Positions 25,061-34,019 of a stretch of DNA of 46,297 nucleotides are shown here, one piece after another. Under the pieces are notes generated by a model. The model was not told the DNA's origin. It was given only the letters and a program-made list of their open reading frames with translations, and searched no databases. The translations under genes and the position numbers were made by a program. Source of the stretch: Rhodocyclaceae bacterium (GTDB lineage: Bacteria > Pseudomonadota > Gammaproteobacteria > Burkholderiales > Rhodocyclaceae); assembly GCA_003158255.1 (NCBI GenBank), contig PMIH01000181.1:4482-50778 (forward strand). Direction: 5' to 3'. The stretch's first letter is position 1, and each line of letters begins with the position of its first letter.

Positions 25061-26829
25061 GTCGGAGAGCCGACCTGCGAACGCCCAGCGATCTCTTCTT
25101 CATAGGCGCGGATAAATGCCTGTGCATAGAAGTCCTGAAAGTCGTTACCCAACGCATCGGCAATACCTTGATAACGCGCACAGTATGCGTCCCAGCACTC
25201 GGAACGACCGTGCGCGCGGCTGATCCTGCTCAATACCCCCTTGGCAGTAGACTCGGCCTCGATCTTGGCTGGGTCGAAGCGGCGAATCATGTCCTCCATG
25301 GCCGATCGCATTCCCGCCACCATACCCATCTGGTGTGACGTCAGATCGGAATAGGCCTCTATCATCGCGTCGACCGGGCCGAGGAAGCCAGGGTACTTAC
25401 GCCCGAAAAAGTACTGAATGGCGATATCCACGTCTGGAGATAGTTTCAATGGGTTATTGTCATTCGGCTGGATGACCGTCATTTCCACTCTAACCTCCCT
25501 CTTTACAGTCGAGCGCGCCCGCATGAGGTCCAGCGTACCGACGATCGAGATACGTAGAAGTGCGCCGATCAGTCGTACGGTGTCCGCATTGAACTCCACC
25601 GACTGCTCAGGTAGTTGGGCCTCTAGTCCCTCTTCAAAGGCACGCCTGAGCTCTGCGCGGTTGCCAGAACATGCAGGGGATCCTGCTGGCACCTGCCGGA
25701 ACGATGATGAAGGCTCCGCCGCAACGTCTTGTGTTCCGGTGCTGTCTGGGTTGCTGGTCGTCAGGGTCACCACGGGTTCGTTTGCGGCAGCCTGTGCCAA
25801 TGATTCCTCACGCGATGGCTCCGAACGCTTTGGAGCCTCGATGGAGTCGGCGCCCCCCCTTGCCGCCTCCATAAGCCGGCCTGATTCGTCTGATTCCAGG
25901 GGGTGCCTCATTTTTGGTACCCTGAAGGCTGCGACAAGCTCTGGGGCAAGCTCCATCGACGGCGCCTCGGTCGATCCAATCTGTAGGGTATCCAGCAACG
26001 CATTGCTGCGAGATTCGTCCTTGAACAGTTCCAGTGGATCGTAAGTATCCTGCTCAGTCACCAAGCCCCCCTCGATACCATGGGGCAGCAACATTGACTC
26101 GCGCCGTTCACCGCTGAAATCCGGATCATCCGCCACCACCGAAAACGGGGAGAGCCTCGGAAGAACCTCGCCTAATCCGACTTCGCTCGGACCGACGGAT
26201 TCCAGTGGAGCAGTCGTCTCCCGTCGCTGTGGCATTTCCCCGAATGGATCAAAGTCTGCGGGAATGATATGCGCCCCCGCTGGGGTGACGGCATCCAGAT
26301 TGTCGTTGGCGTCGCGAAAGAGTTCCTTGGGCGGTGCAACCGGTGTGCCCAACAAATCGTCAAATGGTCCAGGCAAGGAAACTGCCGAGTAATCGGCAGC
26401 CGACGGCATCCGGCCCATCGCAGATGACAGCAACCCGTGGATAGGTAGCGGGTCGGGCGTACGTGCAACCTTTTCACCCGACGTCACCGTCGCCGCGACA
26501 CCCGCCCCCCGTCCGGCGGAAACCCTTATGCGAAGTACATACCCACCTATCTGTAGCAGGTCGCCGTCCACCAACCGGCACTTTGCGCCAGCCGCAACAT
26601 CCTGATCGTTGACGAAAAAGGGATTGCCATCGCTGACATTGACAATGACGTATGCGTCGCCCTCTCGAACGAAACGCCCGTGCTTTCTCGATACTAGGCG
26701 TGCCGGGTCGGGAAGCACCAGCGTATTCTCGGAATCGCGGCCGACAGTTCCGCCTTCGTCTGGAATTGACCCGCGAACGGGTACCACGGGAGGCAGTTCG
26801 TTATAGCTCAGCGCTACTATATCCAACAC
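25057..26829 (-). CDS. T6SS-associated FHA-domain protein (TagH/Fha-like)
   Basis: 590 aa; N-terminal FHA GGTVGRDSENTLVLPDPARLVSRKHGRFVREGDAYVIVNVSDGNPFFVNDQ; C-terminal T6SS-FHA region LIGALLRISIVGTLDLMRARSTVKREVRVEMTVIQPNDNNPLKLSPDVDIAIQYFFG. Confidence 0.9.
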   Translation of the reverse strand: MLDIVALSYNELPPVVPVRGSIPDEGGTVGRDSENTLVLPDPARLVSRKHGRFVREGDAYVIVNVSDGNPFFVNDQDVAAGAKCRLVDGDLLQIGGYVLRIRVSAGRGAGVAATVTSGEKVARTPDPLPIHGLLSSAMGRMPSAADYSAVSLPGPFDDLLGTPVAPPKELFRDANDNLDAVTPAGAHIIPADFDPFGEMPQRRETTAPLESVGPSEVGLGEVLPRLSPFSVVADDPDFSGERRESMLLPHGIEGGLVTEQDTYDPLELFKDESRSNALLDTLQIGSTEAPSMELAPELVAAFRVPKMRHPLESDESGRLMEAARGGADSIEAPKRSEPSREESLAQAAANEPVVTLTTSNPDSTGTQDVAAEPSSSFRQVPAGSPACSGNRAELRRAFEEGLEAQLPEQSVEFNADTVRLIGALLRISIVGTLDLMRARSTVKREVRVEMTVIQPNDNNPLKLSPDVDIAIQYFFGRKYPGFLGPVDAMIEAYSDLTSHQMGMVAGMRSAMEDMIRRFDPAKIEAESTAKGVLSRISRAHGRSECWDAYCARYQGIADALGNDFQDFYAQAFIRAYEEEIAGRSQVGSPT

Positions 26830-26830
26830 C

Positions 26831-27292
26831 TCACCCCCCCCTTTTCTTGCTTACCGCTCGCTTTGCGCGGCGAAACGCCGGATCCCAAGCTGGATGCCCC
26901 ATTTCATAGGGCGTGAGGTCGAAACTGGGATCGCGTTCGAGGATCGCCTCGAAATACCACTCGCAGAGAGTTATCTGACCGCCAACGCAGTGTGAAAAGG
27001 CCAATAGTTTCCTCGCGCGAGTCTGCGCTGGCAGCGACGCGTCCAGCCAGTCGCGATTTGCGGTAAGAAGCCCGATCACCGCCGAGTAGTTGCCTTCGTC
27101 GTAGTAATACGAGGCTCGTGCGAGGACATTCTCAGCGGCCTGATCGGACGGTGGAATCGCCGCCTGGCTCAATCTGGAAGGCTGCGATTTCACCACACCA
27201 TTGGCGCATCCGCCTACCGATAATGCGAATATGCAGGCGAGCAAGCATCGGCACTTTAACAGGGTGAACAGATCAAGATGATATCGATGCAT
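26831..27292 (-). CDS. T6SS-associated lipoprotein, TssQ-like
   Basis: 153 aa; lipobox LSVGGCANG; RASYYYDEGNYSAVIGLL...FSHCVGGQITLCEWYFEAILERDPSFDLTPYEMGHPAWDPAFRRAKR; sits in the T6SS operon. Confidence 0.6.
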   Translation of the reverse strand: MHRYHLDLFTLLKCRCLLACIFALSVGGCANGVVKSQPSRLSQAAIPPSDQAAENVLARASYYYDEGNYSAVIGLLTANRDWLDASLPAQTRARKLLAFSHCVGGQITLCEWYFEAILERDPSFDLTPYEMGHPAWDPAFRRAKRAVSKKRGG

Positions 27293-27301
27293 TTCGTTCC
27301 C

Positions 27302-28183
27302 TCACCGCACATCGCGTCGAATTTCGATCTGTTCGCCCGCGCCGACGTCGACATCGGCGGCAAACGGTTCTCCCCGGCCGCCCGTCAACACAAACGTATG
27401 GACACCAGGGTTGACCTTGATAATCCGAATCGGCGGAGACTCGCCCACGAGCTTGCCGTCGAAAACGATCGATCCGCCCGGACGAACGTTCAGCAGCAAC
27501 TGCGAGCTACCATCCGCAGTACTGGATACCTGAAGCGTCGAGCGAATATATGACGAAGTTGTGGGGGCGTTGGCCGCCGCCGTCAAACTGCCACGATGCT
27601 CGGCAGTCACCTCGTCGAGCACTGGCGACCACCTTCGGTATCCGTGGCCCTCCTCCGTCACTAGGAACCCCGGCACCTCCGCGTACATGCGACGGAACTG
27701 CAGGGCGCACCCGCTATTGTCATGTTCGTCGCACAGCATGAAGCCCCTATACATGTAGGCCACGGCACGATCGCCCGCCAACCTCAAGTTCCCAATAAGT
27801 GCCTGATCGATGATCCACCTTGCCTGACTGGTCTCGTCGTGATCGAAATGGGAGATTGCCCGGACAAGCTTTCTCTCGGACAGCGTCGGACTCAGACGGG
27901 CTTTCAATTCCCGAACTGCGTCGCTGCTGGTCACTGAAATGCTGCGCCCGCCTCCTCCATTCGAGCCGTGCTGACCAAGATCCTGAGAATATCTGAGGTC
28001 CAGGACGGCGGATGACGGCACATCGGAAGCATTCTCGCATTCGCTGATCGCGCGACCGGCCGACTTGACGATCTGAACGCCTTCCTGGGACGACGAATCA
28101 AACAGGATCGAGCACCCGGACACAATCAGCGCCGCAAGGCAACTGCTAAGCGCTCGTACTGAACAAAGTGATTGAGGATTCAT
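27302..28183 (-). CDS. Lipoprotein with TssQ-like domain and C-terminal PEGA-like domain
   Basis: 293 aa; lipobox LIVSGCSIL; FDHDETSQARWIIDQALIGNLRLAGDRAVAYMYRGFMLCDEHDNSGCALQFRRMYAEVPGFLVTEEGHGYRRWSP resembles the downstream TssQ-like protein; C-terminal LNVRPGGSIVFDGKLVGESPPIRIIKVNPGVHTFVL is PEGA-like. Confidence 0.6.
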   Translation of the reverse strand: MNPQSLCSVRALSSCLAALIVSGCSILFDSSSQEGVQIVKSAGRAISECENASDVPSSAVLDLRYSQDLGQHGSNGGGGRSISVTSSDAVRELKARLSPTLSERKLVRAISHFDHDETSQARWIIDQALIGNLRLAGDRAVAYMYRGFMLCDEHDNSGCALQFRRMYAEVPGFLVTEEGHGYRRWSPVLDEVTAEHRGSLTAAANAPTTSSYIRSTLQVSSTADGSSQLLLNVRPGGSIVFDGKLVGESPPIRIIKVNPGVHTFVLTGGRGEPFAADVDVGAGEQIEIRRDVR

Positions 28184-28192
28184 ATTGGAGCT

Positions 28193-30217
28193 CTAGTGCT
28201 GTCCCGTAGGAAACGAAGCAAAGTCATGCGCAACTTCGACGACGCCGGATTCCACAACCGTAATCTCCTTGACGAGACTGGCCCCATTGGGATGGCTGAC
28301 AACAAGCCTATGCCTCCCGACAGGCAGCGAGATGCGCCGTAGTGGCGGCGCCACCCCAAGAGACCGGCCGTCCACCGAAACATTGCCCCAAGGCTTGATC
28401 GAGAGATCCACGGCACCTTTCCTGTGCCCGATCTGTTCGGCGCTGCCGACCTTGCCCTCCACCCTTGACACAGCAGATGTTCTCTCCGCCGACGTGGAAG
28501 GGGCTTGCGGTCCTACTGTGCTCTCCGTCCCTACCGTGACCCCTGCTACGGCATTGGTGGAGCCGACCTCTATCGTGTTCAGTTGCTTCGCTTCCAAGCG
28601 CGCATCGACTCGAACCGCGTCATCGGTCGCTGACGGCGCTTGCTTCCATCCGCTAGCCGCTTGAGATGTTGGCCTGGATTCATGAGTCCCAGAAGCCGGA
28701 GTAAATGTACCGGGCTCGACCGAGGCTGGTGAACCCATTGATGTGGGTAGCGGAGAGTTCGCCACCGCCGGCGGTGACACCGAAGCGCCAGTCTGCAGCG
28801 ATGTAGCCGTTTCGGCAGTCGATGCTGCCACAAGCGCAACCTTTTCTGTGTCGACTGGCTCTGCTATCTGTGACAGTTCTTGTAGTGGGACCTCATTCTT
28901 CAAGGCGCGAGCAGACGATTGAGAGTCGCGCTTCCAATAAGTCAAAAGCAGAAGCAGTCCAAACGCGATCACCACGCCGACCAACAGCCAACGCTTCCGC
29001 GGTCCATCATTGGTTCGCACCGAAGGTTTGGAATGTCCCCGCAAAGAATCATCGGGAAGATGGTCGGTGTCGCGCCTCCTTGGCGTGATCTTCGCTCTCG
29101 GGACTACCTGAATAGCTTCAGCATCTGAGACCCCCTTTGGGCCTTGCGGGGAGTAACCCACTGGATTTGGATCGGTTGGGCGTGGACGGCTGCGGGCCGT
29201 ATCAGCCCGCCCCCGCAAAACGGGATCCATCGTGTCCATCAATGGCTTTCCCGGTAGCAAACCGGCAGACACTATATGATTGACGAGTGGTGCCGAACCG
29301 GATTGATTGATCAGGGCTGCAAATTCGGCGATTGTCTGCGGACGATCCTCCGGCCGAACCGCCAATCCCTTGTCGATGGCCGCAAGGAATTTCGTGGAAA
29401 ATCCGGGAAGATCCTGACTAGTTAACGGAACCACCGGGTCGCGCATGATGCGGGCTACCGACGTGGTAGGCATTCGTCCGGAGATTGCCAGATAGCAGAC
29501 CGCGCAGAGCGCATAGATGTCCGTCCAGGGGCCTTGGGGAGCGTTCGTGACGTCGTCCGAATATTGCTCAATGGGAGCGAATCCTGGCTTCAGGATGATG
29601 GTCGCCAATTGGTCTGGCTCAGCCACGATCCGCCGTGCGGCGCCGAAGTCTAGCAAAATTGGGTTGCCATCACCGAGAACGATAATGTTGTCCGAAGAAA
29701 TGTCCCGGTGGAAGCACTTTTCGCGATGCATCGCCTGTAGCCCACTAAGGATCGGCTTGATAAGACGGTGTAGCCAAGGTTCGTCGCAATGGAAGCCGCT
29801 CTGGCGGAACAATTCGCGCAGCGTGCTACCGCGATAGTAGGGCATCGCCATGTAGGCCGTTCCGTTCTCCTCCCAGAAACGCAGCACGTCGACCAGCGCC
29901 GGATGCTTGAACTGGGCAAGTAATCTGGCTTCGTTAATGAAGCTGCGCATGCCTTTGGCGAACGTTTCGTGATGGCTCGCCGAGCGGGGTTCAACCCCCC
30001 ACCCGGAGTTGCGCACCGCCAATGCCGCCGGCATGTATTCTTTGAGTGCAACCTCGCGGTGCAGCAGGACATCGTCGGCGAGATAGACGATGGCAAAACC
30101 GCCTTCCCCCACCACCCCCTTTATGCGGTAGTCCTGAATCCGCGTATCAACGGGCAAGCCACCAACCGGTGGTGGAATGAATTTGCTCAATGCGTCACTG
30201 GACGATGCCGACACCAT
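28193..30217 (-). CDS. ppkA: T6SS-associated Ser/Thr protein kinase (PpkA-like) with TM helix and C-terminal PEGA-like domain
   Basis: 674 aa; GEGGFAIVYLADD, VALKEYMP, HRDISSDNIIV, LLDFGAARR, KPGFAPIEQY; TM KRWLLVGVVIAFGLLLLLTYW; C-terminal LSIKPWGNVSVDGRSLGVAPPLRRISLPVGRHRLVV. Confidence 0.9.
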   Translation of the reverse strand: MVSASSSDALSKFIPPPVGGLPVDTRIQDYRIKGVVGEGGFAIVYLADDVLLHREVALKEYMPAALAVRNSGWGVEPRSASHHETFAKGMRSFINEARLLAQFKHPALVDVLRFWEENGTAYMAMPYYRGSTLRELFRQSGFHCDEPWLHRLIKPILSGLQAMHREKCFHRDISSDNIIVLGDGNPILLDFGAARRIVAEPDQLATIILKPGFAPIEQYSDDVTNAPQGPWTDIYALCAVCYLAISGRMPTTSVARIMRDPVVPLTSQDLPGFSTKFLAAIDKGLAVRPEDRPQTIAEFAALINQSGSAPLVNHIVSAGLLPGKPLMDTMDPVLRGRADTARSRPRPTDPNPVGYSPQGPKGVSDAEAIQVVPRAKITPRRRDTDHLPDDSLRGHSKPSVRTNDGPRKRWLLVGVVIAFGLLLLLTYWKRDSQSSARALKNEVPLQELSQIAEPVDTEKVALVAASTAETATSLQTGASVSPPAVANSPLPTSMGSPASVEPGTFTPASGTHESRPTSQAASGWKQAPSATDDAVRVDARLEAKQLNTIEVGSTNAVAGVTVGTESTVGPQAPSTSAERTSAVSRVEGKVGSAEQIGHRKGAVDLSIKPWGNVSVDGRSLGVAPPLRRISLPVGRHRLVVSHPNGASLVKEITVVESGVVEVAHDFASFPTGQH

Positions 30218-30264
30218 TGCCGTCTCCAGATCACCGGTGTTCCGATGGATATAGGCGAATCAGG

Positions 30265-32940
30265 CTATTTATAGTCATAAACTACTCGCCCTTCGGTCGC
30301 CGAGAGACCCACCGCTGCCATTCCCTTCCCTTCCGTCATTCTGCGCAAGCACTCGCGACTGATTTCCGGCAGGATGACGTTGGTAAGGATGTTGTCCACC
30401 ATGCGCCCACCGGACTCCACTTCCAGGCATCGCTCGGCAACGAGCGCCACCAGACTGTCCTCGTAGGTGAAGCGCGCACCATGCTGCAATTCGATACGAT
30501 CGCCAATCCGGCGAAGTTGAAGGTTGATAATGGAGGCCAGCGTAGCATCACTGAGCGGGTAGTACGGCACGACAACCAGCCTGCCCAGCAGCGCTGCCGG
30601 AAAGACCTTGAGGAGGGGGTCGCGCAATGCCTGCGATAGCGCCTCGGCGGATGGGACCAAGTCGGGATCCCGACACAACGTGGTCGTCAATTCGGTGCCG
30701 ACGTTCGAGGTCAGCAGGATGATGGTATTGCGGAAGTCAATGTAGCGCCCTTCCCCATCCTCCATCCAACCCTTGTCAAAGACTTGATAGAAGATTTCAT
30801 GGACGTCGGGATGCGCCTTCTCCACCTCGTCGAGCAGAACGACACTATGAGGCCGCCGCCGCACGGCCTCGGTTAGAACGCCACCCTCGCCGTAACCGAC
30901 ATATCCCGGGGGCGCACCTTTGAGCGTGGAGACTGTATGCGACTCCTGGAATTCGCTCATGTTGATAGTGATGAGGTTCTGTTCGCCTCCGTAAAGGGTC
31001 TCCGCCAGCGCTAGCGCTGTCTCCGTCTTGCCGACTCCGGATGGGCCGCATAGAAGGAACACGCCGACAGGCTTGCACGGATCATCGAGCTTCGCCCGGG
31101 AAGTCTGCACACGCGCGGCAATGACCTCCAAGGCATGTCGTTGCCCGATGACTCTGGCCTCCAGGGCGGACGCCAGCGACAGCACTGCGGCGATCTCATC
31201 CTTGACCATACGTCCGACCGGGATTCCGGTCCAATCCGCGACGACGGCCGCCACCGCTTGAGCATCCACGGAAGGGAAAACCATGGGATTGTCGCCTTGC
31301 AGGACAAGGAGATCGTTTTCAACGGCCTTCAGACGCTCGATGAGATTGACATCATCAGGCGAACCGTCGATTGCGTCGGGCACCTCCGTGGAATCCTCAT
31401 CGCCATTGCGCCGGTCCTGATCGTCGATCCTCGACCGAAGGAGGGCAATCTCCTCGACCAGTTTGCGACTCTCCTCATAACGCAAGGTCAGAATCGCAGC
31501 AAGAGCGCGCGATTCCTCAATCGACATCGCGATCTCGGTCAGCCGCGTCTCACGCTGCGCGCCGAAACGAGTTTCGCGTTCCAGCATCTCTTTCTCGAGT
31601 GAAAGGGCTTCAATCCGACCCAAGCAATTCTCGAGTTCGGGTGGAGTCGCATACTGACTGACGGCCACACGCGCGCAAGTGGTGTCGAGCAAACTGACAG
31701 CCTTGTCCGGCAATTGGCGCGACGGAATATACCGATGCGACAAGCGTACGGCGGCTTCGATTGCGGCATCCAGTAGCAAGACACCGTGATGCTTCTGAAG
31801 CGCAGGCGCGACAGTACGAACCATCCTGATCGCCCTATCCTCATCCGGTTCCAGCACCTGCACAACCTGGAAGCGCCGAGTCAGCGCGGGATCTTTCTCA
31901 ATGTACTTCTTGTACTCGCTCCACGTTGTCGCACCTATGGTCCTGAGCGTGCCACGAGCGAGCATCGGCTTCAAAAGATTGGCAGCATCGCCAGTGCCGG
32001 CAGCCCCACCCGCACCTACGATAGTGTGAATCTCGTCAATAAATAGGACTGTCGGCACTGCCGAACGTTGGATCTCGTCGATCAGCTTACGCAGTCTGTC
32101 CTCGAATTCACCTTTCATGCTTGCGCCAGCCTGGAGCAGGCCAATGTCCAGAGTCCTCAGACATACGTTGCGCAATACAGGAGGTACCTTGCCACTAACC
32201 AACCTTAAGGCCAGTCCCTCCACAACCGCTGTCTTGCCGACACCGGCCTCGCCGGTCAGGAGTGGGTTGTTCTGGCGACGACGCAGCAGAATATCGACGA
32301 CCTGCCTGATCTCATCGTCACGACACTCAACGGGATCTAGTTCCCCTGCACGGGCCTTGTCGGTCAAATCCACCGTGAACCGGGCAAGTGCAGATTGCCG
32401 GGTATTAGCGGATCCCTGCTCAACATCTGCTGGTGTCGATGCACCGCTCAATGACTCTGCGGTTTCCGGGCTCGCCGCGACAAACATCCCGAACTGATCT
32501 GATAGGCGCTCGGGTGATATCCGATCAAATAGCGGCGACAGACTGAGCATCTGGCGCTTCAGTGCCGGAGTAGCTAGCACGGCGTAGAGCAATACGCCGC
32601 TGCGGATGCTCGACACATTAAACGCCAGTGACGCAAATACCCACGCACGTTCCACAGCAAGATCAATGTGGTCCGAGAGATCGCTGATCGAGGTGGCTCC
32701 ACGGGGCAGCCGATCAAGTGAACTCGCCAAATCCTTCAGGACTTCACCTGGCGTGATGTCGAACTCCGCCAGGATTCGATGCAGGTCGCTATCGCTGTTC
32801 TGAAGAATCTGGTGCAACCAATGACCCAATTCGACATAGGAGTGACTCCGCAGCTTGGCGAATACGGTCGCGCTTTCGATCGACTTGTATAGAGTGGAAT
32901 TCAGCTTTCCAAAGAGCGATATCCGATTGATCTGGTGCAT
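30265..32940 (-). CDS. tssH: T6SS ClpV ATPase (TssH)
   Basis: Two AAA+ modules: [24 protein letters not shown] and [24 protein letters not shown]; ClpV-type N-domain. ORF track starts at 32994; internal [25 protein letters not shown] at 32940 looks more natural. Confidence 0.93.
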   Translation of the reverse strand: MHQINRISLFGKLNSTLYKSIESATVFAKLRSHSYVELGHWLHQILQNSDSDLHRILAEFDITPGEVLKDLASSLDRLPRGATSISDLSDHIDLAVERAWVFASLAFNVSSIRSGVLLYAVLATPALKRQMLSLSPLFDRISPERLSDQFGMFVAASPETAESLSGASTPADVEQGSANTRQSALARFTVDLTDKARAGELDPVECRDDEIRQVVDILLRRRQNNPLLTGEAGVGKTAVVEGLALRLVSGKVPPVLRNVCLRTLDIGLLQAGASMKGEFEDRLRKLIDEIQRSAVPTVLFIDEIHTIVGAGGAAGTGDAANLLKPMLARGTLRTIGATTWSEYKKYIEKDPALTRRFQVVQVLEPDEDRAIRMVRTVAPALQKHHGVLLLDAAIEAAVRLSHRYIPSRQLPDKAVSLLDTTCARVAVSQYATPPELENCLGRIEALSLEKEMLERETRFGAQRETRLTEIAMSIEESRALAAILTLRYEESRKLVEEIALLRSRIDDQDRRNGDEDSTEVPDAIDGSPDDVNLIERLKAVENDLLVLQGDNPMVFPSVDAQAVAAVVADWTGIPVGRMVKDEIAAVLSLASALEARVIGQRHALEVIAARVQTSRAKLDDPCKPVGVFLLCGPSGVGKTETALALAETLYGGEQNLITINMSEFQESHTVSTLKGAPPGYVGYGEGGVLTEAVRRRPHSVVLLDEVEKAHPDVHEIFYQVFDKGWMEDGEGRYIDFRNTIILLTSNVGTELTTTLCRDPDLVPSAEALSQALRDPLLKVFPAALLGRLVVVPYYPLSDATLASIINLQLRRIGDRIELQHGARFTYEDSLVALVAERCLEVESGGRMVDNILTNVILPEISRECLRRMTEGKGMAAVGLSATEGRVVYDYK

Positions 32941-32981
32941 GGCGTTGGCGCGGCAATTTGGGCTAGTGATGAATTGGGAAG

Positions 32982-34019
32982 TCAGTTCGTGCACCCGGCC
33001 TCGATATCGAGAACCAGATCGTCAGCATTTCGCTCTGTGGTACGGCAACCGAGCCATGTGGTCCAGCCCAGCCGCGTCGATCCGCCAAGTGATGTTTTGG
33101 GCACCTCGGCCGCGTCAAGAACGAGGCATACGTCCCAGGCGAACTCCAGACCGACGTAGTTTCGGATCCAGTCGCGCACTTGCCGATAGCGCGTTCCGAT
33201 AGGAAGAAAGCGCTCGTACGAGGCAAGATCCAGTGGCCCGGCACGCAGACGGAAACGACCGTGGCGGTCAGGCACGGTGACGCCGCAGATAGCGCCGAAA
33301 CCCAAGCGGGCCTGAGAATTCGAATCGCCCAGGGGCGTGCAATCAACGGGCTGCAACTGTAGCCAATGAAACCGACGCTCTTCGAGCGCGAAGCGGCAAC
33401 CGAAGAAGGACGTCAGCGCACTAACGATACCTTCGGGATTCCGGGTCTGGCGAACGAAATGGCTGGCATTAAACCACTTGGCATTGTCCGGCACCGCATC
33501 CCGGTTCTGTAGCGTCGCCTCACCGTAGCCGGTGATACTACCGATGTAGCCAGTGAAACGATTATCGTCGGGCCGATCCATGGAAACAGTCGGCTGAACC
33601 TGGGCCCACGCTCGATAGAACAACAGCAGCAAGCGATGATGGAAAATGTCGACGAAGGACGCCAGGGAGTGGTCGCGGTAGTTCTCTGTTCGTTCAAGCG
33701 CATATTCAGTCAGGTGGATGGGCAACGGTCCGTTGGGACCGAATAGTCCAAAACCTCTCTGTCGGACCACGACCCGGCCATCCGCATTGACGGAAATTGC
33801 ATCGACATTCGCTGGTGCAAACTGCAACGACGCCTTTTGGCCAACACGCACACGCTCGTCAATTGGACGCGTTGCGGTTCCCAGGCGAGGAGATTGCTTC
33901 TGCTTGGCGTCGATCCAGCGCAGAAGCATGAAAAGATCGTACCGCCATGGTGCCTTTTCGGCCGCTGACAGAAAGGCTGGTAGACACGCGACGTCGATGT
34001 CGCCTCCGGGATTAGGCAT
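32982..34019 (-). CDS. tssG: T6SS baseplate protein TssG
   Basis: 345 aa; PWRYDLFMLLRWIDAKQ..., GRVVVRQRGFGLFGPNGPLPIHLTEYALER..., FVDIFHHRLLLLFYRAWAQVQPTVSMDR, typical TssG. Confidence 0.93.
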   Translation of the reverse strand: MPNPGGDIDVACLPAFLSAAEKAPWRYDLFMLLRWIDAKQKQSPRLGTATRPIDERVRVGQKASLQFAPANVDAISVNADGRVVVRQRGFGLFGPNGPLPIHLTEYALERTENYRDHSLASFVDIFHHRLLLLFYRAWAQVQPTVSMDRPDDNRFTGYIGSITGYGEATLQNRDAVPDNAKWFNASHFVRQTRNPEGIVSALTSFFGCRFALEERRFHWLQLQPVDCTPLGDSNSQARLGFGAICGVTVPDRHGRFRLRAGPLDLASYERFLPIGTRYRQVRDWIRNYVGLEFAWDVCLVLDAAEVPKTSLGGSTRLGWTTWLGCRTTERNADDLVLDIEAGCTN

